Shown here one piece after another: positions 6,358 to 10,766 of a stretch of DNA of 10,766 nucleotides (the stretch's first letter is position 1; every line of letters starts with the position of its first letter). Both the position numbers and the translations under genes were made by a program. The stretch is from positions 1-10,766 of the forward strand of contig JAJYGU010000063.1 in assembly GCA_021784975.1 (NCBI GenBank), written 5' to 3'. Source of the DNA: Planctomycetota bacterium (GTDB lineage Bacteria; Planctomycetota; Planctomycetia; Pirellulales; Thermoguttaceae). A model generated the notes under the pieces. That model saw nothing but the letters and a program-made list of their open reading frames with translations, did not search any database and was not told the DNA's origin.

Positions 6358-8004
6358 ATGAACACACGTGCTTCTCACCTTCCACGTTTCTGGGCCCAAT
6401 CGGCGAGTGCTGCTGCTCTAATTCTCGTCAGCACGGTCCTCTCTCAACCGACTTCCGGGGCAACTCAAGAAAATCGCGGGGCGCCACAGCCAATCAAGAT
6501 CAAAGGGCCAATGTGCAATATCGACGACACGGTGTTCTTCTGGGGCGCTACGCTGCCTAAGGGTAAGACCGGCGAGGCCATCGATCGCTATGTCGACGTG
6601 ATGGCCGAGGCGGGGGCGGGCGTGCTGCTTTGTTGCGTCAATGCCCGGCGGACAAACTATCGCACCCGCGTCTGGGACGCCTACTGGGACGGCTATGACC
6701 CGGCTGGTCCCGACCATCAGCCGTTCTTGGCGCCGATTCCCGCACAAGATGTGCGCGCGTACCGGCAACTCATTGACAACATGTTGGCCGTATATCAAGA
6801 GGGAGTGGATTATCCGGCCCGCATGTTGGCACGCTGCCGTCACCATGGAATTTCACCGTGGATCACGTTGCGGATGAATGACTGTCACTTCAACGACATC
6901 TCCAACCATCCGTTCCACGGCAGTTTCTGGAAGAAGAATCCGCCATACGCCCGCAAGAACTGCCCGGGGTATTTCGCTACCTGCCTGGACTATGCCCACC
7001 CGGCGGTCCGCAATTTCTATCGTAGCCTGGTTGCCGAAGTGCTCGATCGCTACGACATGGACGGTCTCGAACTGGACTTCATGCGGGAAGGTTACCTGTT
7101 TAGCGCCGGCAAAGAGGGCGAAGGAGCCCCGATTCTGACCGTTTGGCTCGGCGAAATGCGGAAACTCGTGGACGCTGCTGCCGCGAAGCGCGGGCATCTC
7201 ATTCGCTTGGGCGTCCGGGTGCCGTCGCGACCGGAGACGGCGTTGGGCTTGGGGATGGAAGTCGCCAAGTGGGTTCAAGACGGCCTCGTCGACGTCTTGG
7301 TCCCCACACCCCGCTGGGCAACCCTGGAGTTCGACATGCCGATCGAACAGTGGCGACAGATGTGCGGAACGTCGAAGGTGGCGCTGGCCGGCGGGCTGGA
7401 GATCCGCTACCAGCCGTTTCCGGGCGGGCCGGCGGCAACGGTGTCGCCGCCGCTTGCCAGGGGCGCCGCCGTCAACGTCCTCTCGCGGGGCGCAGACGCC
7501 GTGTACCTGTTCAACTACTTCCAGGACTCAGATCCAAGCTGGCCGATGCCCGTTTACAAGAGCACCCTGAACGCGATGTCTTCGCTTGAATCACTATTGA
7601 AGCTACCGAGGTCGGTGGGCATGACCTATCGCGATATTACGGCGCCAGGCGAAGTCTACCGACCTCCGCTACCGGCAACCGGCAGAGAGTTGCGATTTGC
7701 GATGCGGATTGGTCCTCTGCCCGGCCGCGGCAGGAGGTGCCGGCTGGTGTCCGATTTTGCGCCTGTGGCGAACCAAGCCTTTGCCGTCCCTGGCGCGCTG
7801 GTTAACGGCAAGCCGTGCGCGGTTCTCCATCGTGAAACGACAAGAGAGGGACACCATGTGGTCTCGTTTACGGTCCCACTGGCGGCATTGTCGGCAACCA
7901 AGGCCCAAGAAATAAGAGTCCTCGGCGGGGATCCGAATACCCAGACGATGTATCGGGTGGAACGGGTCGAAATGGCGATCGAAGAGGACCGCGAGGGGAA
8001 GTGA
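6358..8004 (+). CDS. Secreted family-10-glycosidase-like TIM-barrel protein
   Basis: The protein has 548 residues. A signal peptide spans about 1-35 (hydrophobic ASAAALILVSTVLS, likely cleaved near SGA/TQ). The body resembles the putative glycoside hydrolase proteins of the GHL10/family-10-like group: IDDTVFFWG (55-63), AGAGVLLCCVN (85-95), HHGISPWITLRMNDCHF (162-178), DYAHPAVRNFYRSLVAEVLDRYDMDGLELDFMRE (211-244) and GADAVYLFNYF (378-388). The DGLELDF strand (E238, D240) is where acidic active-site residues of such barrels lie, but the catalytic residues cannot be fixed without a structure. Residues about 440-545 look like a small beta-rich accessory domain. It is probably exported to act on, or bind, a polysaccharide together with the esterase encoded just upstream; this pairing is inferred from adjacency and shared secretion. 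Family assignment is from motif resemblance, so it could be a non-catalytic relative. Confidence 0.75.
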   Translation: MNTRASHLPRFWAQSASAAALILVSTVLSQPTSGATQENRGAPQPIKIKGPMCNIDDTVFFWGATLPKGKTGEAIDRYVDVMAEAGAGVLLCCVNARRTNYRTRVWDAYWDGYDPAGPDHQPFLAPIPAQDVRAYRQLIDNMLAVYQEGVDYPARMLARCRHHGISPWITLRMNDCHFNDISNHPFHGSFWKKNPPYARKNCPGYFATCLDYAHPAVRNFYRSLVAEVLDRYDMDGLELDFMREGYLFSAGKEGEGAPILTVWLGEMRKLVDAAAAKRGHLIRLGVRVPSRPETALGLGMEVAKWVQDGLVDVLVPTPRWATLEFDMPIEQWRQMCGTSKVALAGGLEIRYQPFPGGPAATVSPPLARGAAVNVLSRGADAVYLFNYFQDSDPSWPMPVYKSTLNAMSSLESLLKLPRSVGMTYRDITAPGEVYRPPLPATGRELRFAMRIGPLPGRGRRCRLVSDFAPVANQAFAVPGALVNGKPCAVLHRETTREGHHVVSFTVPLAALSATKAQEIRVLGGDPNTQTMYRVERVEMAIEEDREGK

Positions 8005-8022
8005 TCTCGCCGGCCGCGGAGA
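8005..8022. terminator. Hairpin between convergent genes, possible terminator
   Basis: TCTC-GC (8005-8010) pairs with GC-GAGA (8016-8022) with one bulged G and a CGGCC loop, immediately after the TGA at 8002-8004. It has no T-run. Its position at the convergence point suits a terminator, but the evidence is weak. Confidence 0.25.
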
Positions 8023-8046
8023 CGAAAGGAGGCAACAGCCCGTCCG

Positions 8047-8118
8047 ATGAACGCCGAGGTATTCTTCCGTACCCAGAAGATCGTCGATACCCTGTGCCGA
8101 TCACCCTTGGGCCAATGA
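8047..8118 (+). CDS. Possible 23-residue small ORF
   Basis: An ATG at 8047 opens a 23-residue frame ending with TGA at 8116-8118, starting MNAEVFFRTQ. AAAGGAGG at 8025-8032 is an excellent Shine-Dalgarno sequence, but it lies 14 bases before the ATG, longer than usual. No family is recognised. It could be a leftover gene fragment, a real small protein, or chance. Confidence 0.15.
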   Translation: MNAEVFFRTQKIVDTLCRSPLGQ

Positions 8119-8134
8119 CTTGCCGCCGGCCGAA

Positions 8135-8569
8135 TTACCGCCAATTCCAGAACCAGTACCAGTAATCCTCGATCAACTGGAAATTGGGGCTGTCCTGCGG
8201 CACATCTAGTTCGATCAAGGGCAGATTGATCTCGTACTCCCCCTGGCTTGTCTTGGCGAAGATGCCATGAAAGCCGTCGCCCAAGTCGTTGACGGGATCA
8301 AGCAGCGTCAGCACGTTGCAGCGGAACTTCTCTTCCTCATCGGCGTTCCTCGCCCGCGGGTAGCAGGCGGCGAACGGGAACGTGAGGTGCGATAGCAGGT
8401 AGCCATAGTACCTGGCGTGGGTTTCTTCCGTCACCTTCGGGATCTGACGGGCGGCGCCCAGGGCATGGCGGATGCGATCCGTCTGACCAATCTGATCAAT
8501 TCCCAGGCGAGATGGGTGGATGGTTGCGACCACGTTTCGATGGGTATCGGCAAATTGTGTAAGCGACAT
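8135..8569 (-). CDS. Small protein with Trp-rich C-terminus, calcium-binding-protein-like
   Basis: The ATG at 8569 is preceded by GGAG about eight bases upstream on this strand and gives 144 residues; a TTG at 8623 would add 18. The middle and C-terminal part (YYGYLLSHLTFPFAA, 54-68; GIFAKTSQGEYEINLPLIELDV, 102-123; QLIEDYWYWFWNWR, 131-144) resembles small bacterial proteins annotated as calcium-binding, which share a LxFPFxA segment, a beta region with LPLxxLE and a terminal IEDxxYW. That resemblance is from memory and not proven. There is no signal peptide or membrane segment. It lies 66 bp downstream of the membrane-protein gene on the same strand and may be co-transcribed with it. The physiological role is unknown. 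Confidence 0.72.
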   Translation of the reverse strand: MSLTQFADTHRNVVATIHPSRLGIDQIGQTDRIRHALGAARQIPKVTEETHARYYGYLLSHLTFPFAACYPRARNADEEEKFRCNVLTLLDPVNDLGDGFHGIFAKTSQGEYEINLPLIELDVPQDSPNFQLIEDYWYWFWNWR

Positions 8570-8635
8570 CGTGTCGTCTCCGAGGGTCAGACCCAATGAT
8601 ATTCTGCTGAGGAGAGGGGACAATAGGTTTTTTCC

Positions 8636-10252
8636 CTATCGCCTAGATCGCTTCTTCAATGCAACCGCTGCGCGTGTGGACGCTCGTGCCGGCGGTGGCA
8701 GAGGCGCCGGAAGCAATTTCCGATACACCAGGGCCAACACCCCGGCGCAGAAGGTCGCCAAGCAGGCGAACAAGGTGTAGTTGTCAACGGGAATGAATTG
8801 CAAGAGGGCGGGGCTACGCTGCGCCTCGAGCAAATGCAGCAGGGGTGATATCTGCCAGCTTGTATAGATGAGATTGTCCGAAAAAATGTGGCGCTGCGCT
8901 CGCAGAGAGTCGAGCTTTAGCATGAAATAGAAATTGTCGATGTCGCCCACACAGAAATAGGCCGCCTGCATCGCACAAACGATGGCCCCGGCGGCGAAGC
9001 ACCCCAACGCGCGGCGATTGCCTGCGGCCAGCCAGCCCGCCACACACGGACCGAGCGGCAGCAGCAGCAGCGGCGTAATCAACAGCAAATAGCGAGGCCC
9101 CAGACAAAAGCCGCCGTGCCAATCGCTGCGGCTGGCGATGAAACCGACGCGAAACAGTGCCGCGGCAAAGATCATGAACGTCAGAAACCGATATTGCTGC
9201 CAACTGCGTTTGCACCAAAGCACGCTGATCGCAATCGCCGGACAGAAGAGGAACAACCCCTTGCCGCTGCCGAACAGCAACTGGTAAAGCCCTTGCCAAG
9301 GGGCCACGAAAGTACCGTATCCGCAATTTCGTGCCAGCGCGGGATCTACCCAACGACCCGTTTCGAAGGGGCTGCCGAAACGGATGTAATTGTAGTAGCC
9401 CAACATCGCCAGCAGGAGTCCCAAGCCAGCTAGCCACGTGCACGTCCCCCACAGGGTACCGCCGGCGAAACGCGTCTTCTGAAAGAAAGGATAGATTGCG
9501 TAAGCCAGATAGAACGGCACGAAGAGCATGGCGGTCAGGTGCGCCGTAACCGCCATGCCCAGGAACAGCCCCGCGGCCAGCGTGTTGAAGTAACAACGGC
9601 GGGTGGGGCTTCCGGCGCGCAAGGCCACTTCGTTCCCTACCAGAAAATACAACGACACCAAGGCCAACAACGTGGCCAGCGGTTCGCTGAAAAACGTGCC
9701 CGTATAGGGCATCCACAGCGAGCCGAAGGCGAACAGGAGCGACACCCAGAGTGCGGCTGTATCCGAGTGGGTCAACGATCGCAGCAAGAGGAAAAATACA
9801 GCCACCCCCAGGGCGCCTACCAGCACGTTGAGCGAACAGACTATCCAACGAAGCGCGTGGGGCGCGAGATCCTGCGGGCGCCGACCAGGCGCCGAATAAT
9901 GAGTGAATCGCGCATCGACGTACATGCTGACCCGCACCCATTCCGGCACCCGCGCGTACCACTTCGTCTGGTTGACCAACATCCCCAGCCGTACGAACGG
10001 CGCGGCGGCCACGGCCAAACCGGGACCAAAGACAGAGTAACGCTTGCCGTCGCGCCCCGGCGAAAATCCAAAGCCCGGCCAGGTAGGCAAATCGTGCGGT
10101 ACCGCGAAACTCCCGGTCGTCGCCAGCGATTCAGCCGTCAGATAGACAACCGCACAATCGGGAAAACGAATGGCGCCATAGGTCAGCACGCCGTACACGA
10201 TCGTGCTAGACAGGAACAGGCCAAGCAGGCGATGAATCGTGGATCGTGACAT
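8636..10252 (-). CDS. Multi-spanning GT-C/ArnT-like membrane protein
   Basis: From the ATG at 10252 the protein has 538 residues and about twelve hydrophobic segments, so it is integral to the cytoplasmic membrane. The N-terminal pattern is that of GT-C glycosyltransferases (PMT/ArnT/GT39-like): a first membrane helix, then an acidic residue in the first external loop (D32 in FPDCAVVYLTAESL), then DGKRYSVFGPGLAVAAAPF (68-86), which matches the DGKYYSKxPPG motif. Such enzymes move a sugar from a polyprenyl-phosphate donor to a lipid or protein on the outer face. The C-terminal end is positively charged (LKKRSRR). An in-frame TTG at 10336 would add 28 non-hydrophobic residues and is less likely. 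Substrate and acceptor cannot be predicted; annotation as a hypothetical membrane protein would also be fair. The small gene at 8569 follows it. Confidence 0.78.
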   Translation of the reverse strand: MSRSTIHRLLGLFLSSTIVYGVLTYGAIRFPDCAVVYLTAESLATTGSFAVPHDLPTWPGFGFSPGRDGKRYSVFGPGLAVAAAPFVRLGMLVNQTKWYARVPEWVRVSMYVDARFTHYSAPGRRPQDLAPHALRWIVCSLNVLVGALGVAVFFLLLRSLTHSDTAALWVSLLFAFGSLWMPYTGTFFSEPLATLLALVSLYFLVGNEVALRAGSPTRRCYFNTLAAGLFLGMAVTAHLTAMLFVPFYLAYAIYPFFQKTRFAGGTLWGTCTWLAGLGLLLAMLGYYNYIRFGSPFETGRWVDPALARNCGYGTFVAPWQGLYQLLFGSGKGLFLFCPAIAISVLWCKRSWQQYRFLTFMIFAAALFRVGFIASRSDWHGGFCLGPRYLLLITPLLLLPLGPCVAGWLAAGNRRALGCFAAGAIVCAMQAAYFCVGDIDNFYFMLKLDSLRAQRHIFSDNLIYTSWQISPLLHLLEAQRSPALLQFIPVDNYTLFACLATFCAGVLALVYRKLLPAPLPPPARASTRAAVALKKRSRR

Positions 10253-10422
10253 TCCTGAAGCCTGCCATCGTGACCGGAAGCTGCACCAGTCTTGACAGTG
10301 TAATGTCCTCCGAGGTGAATAGGAACCGGTGCGCAATGCGACCGCCCAGTGGCGCGCGCTCCACTACCCCTTTTCGTCGCTGCCGCCCCGGCCGCTCGTT
10401 CGGCCCACGCTCGCCTCACAAC

Positions 10423-10460
10423 CCTCCGTCCTCCGTCCTGCCCCTTCCGCCCTCCGGCGG
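10423..10460. repeat. C-rich heptamer tract
   Basis: CCTCCGT occurs twice in tandem (10423-10429, 10430-10436) and is followed by degenerate versions (CCTGCCC, TTCCGCCCTCCGGCGG). The strand is strongly pyrimidine-biased. It looks like a slippage-prone intergenic microrepeat. Confidence 0.5.
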
Positions 10461-10612
10461 TTGCCGAGGCGCGCCATGACAGTTGCCCTGGTGACAATCG
10501 TACTTAGGACGCGAAGCCGGGCTCGCGCAGTCCAGCAGGACGCCGGGAAGATAGGCGTTTGGCAAGCATTCCGCCGCGCGGCTTGTCGGCGCAAGTTGAT
10601 CGGCGAATTTTT

Positions 10613-10650
10613 ACCGGTTTTTTCCCCCGAAACCGGTTTTTTCCCCCGAA
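10613..10650. repeat. Perfect 19-bp tandem duplication
   Basis: ACCGGTTTTTTCCCCCGAA occurs at 10613-10631 and again, identically, at 10632-10650. The junction forms the palindrome AAACCGGTTT (10630-10639). No gene covers it. Two units are too few to call it an iteron array or operator with confidence. Confidence 0.85.
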
Positions 10651-10766
10651 ATTGTCCGACGGTGGCCGCGGGCATGCAAACGGCCTTGATTTCGGGCGGG
10701 TTGTGGGCCGCAGTGGGGATTTGATTGGGGAGGCAGCGGGATGATCGCGTGGAGTCAGCCGGCTCG

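Larger units (their letters stand above)
10253..10766. other. 514-bp region without a convincing gene
   Basis: Open frames here on both strands give low-complexity, Arg/Pro-rich translations typical of non-coding GC-rich DNA. The region holds the upstream control area of the minus-strand membrane gene, a plus-strand TTGACA at 10292-10297 with no strong -10, a C-rich heptamer tract and a 19-bp tandem duplication. A following gene may start beyond the window. Confidence 0.55.

Noticed and set aside
5008..6399. 463-residue minus-strand frame opposite the esterase gene
   Set aside because: Long but wholly explained by codon bias of the plus-strand gene; it has no motifs and runs through the intergenic repeat.
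8814..9962. 382-residue minus-strand frame within the membrane-protein gene
   Set aside because: It is a shifted frame of a gene with clear membrane segments and a GT-C motif; its own translation lacks hydrophobic helices.
9539..10249. 236-residue plus-strand frame opposite the membrane-protein gene
   Set aside because: Highly Arg/Gln-rich antisense shadow with no domain and no ribosome-binding site.
10329..10724. 131-residue plus-strand frame in the terminal spacer
   Set aside because: It translates the C-rich tract and the tandem duplication into low-complexity sequence, with no ribosome-binding site or recognisable domain.

Overview
The window is GC-rich chromosomal DNA, most likely from a planctomycete of the Pirellulales/Gemmatales type. 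The evidence is indirect: an IspG with the SMCATKT variant, large secreted two-domain esterases and glycoside-hydrolase-like proteins with long palindrome-rich spacers, and a promoter of the TTGACA-18-TAGAGT form. No ribosomal RNA or other taxonomic marker is present, so the assignment is an inference. No phage, CRISPR, transposase gene or tRNA was seen.

Layout: five plus-strand genes run from 112 to 8004, followed by two minus-strand genes from 10252 down to 8135, so transcription converges at about 8005-8134. (1) ispG (112-1263), isoprenoid biosynthesis, overlaps by 4 nt an HD-domain phosphohydrolase of the dNTPase/SAMHD1 class (1260-2657); this pair is translationally coupled. (2) A spacer with an imperfect palindromic repeat, a good sigma-70-like promoter and a leader with a small hairpin and pyrimidine tract precedes an alpha/beta hydrolase (2917-3705) whose Ser nucleophile position is Asp. 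(3) A second copy of the same repeat follows that gene's stop codon. (4) A secreted two-domain acetyl-xylan-esterase-like protein with a C-terminal TPR-like tail (3853-6168) and a secreted family-10-glycosidase-like TIM-barrel protein (6358-8004) form a plausible polysaccharide-processing pair. (5) On the minus strand, a multi-spanning GT-C/ArnT-like membrane protein (10252-8636) lies 66 bp upstream of a small protein with a Trp-rich tail (8569-8135). (6) The last 514 bp (10253-10766) hold no convincing gene but contain a perfect 19-bp tandem duplication and a C-rich heptamer tract.

How they fit together: ispG and the HD hydrolase are housekeeping metabolism, joined by coupling rather than by an obvious pathway. 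The two exported proteins could act on the same substrate outside the cytoplasm (deacylation plus glycan binding or cleavage), which is inference from family and adjacency. I do not see a clear new multi-gene system. The points most worth following are the altered catalytic residues of the 2917-3705 hydrolase and the paired repeats that bracket it.
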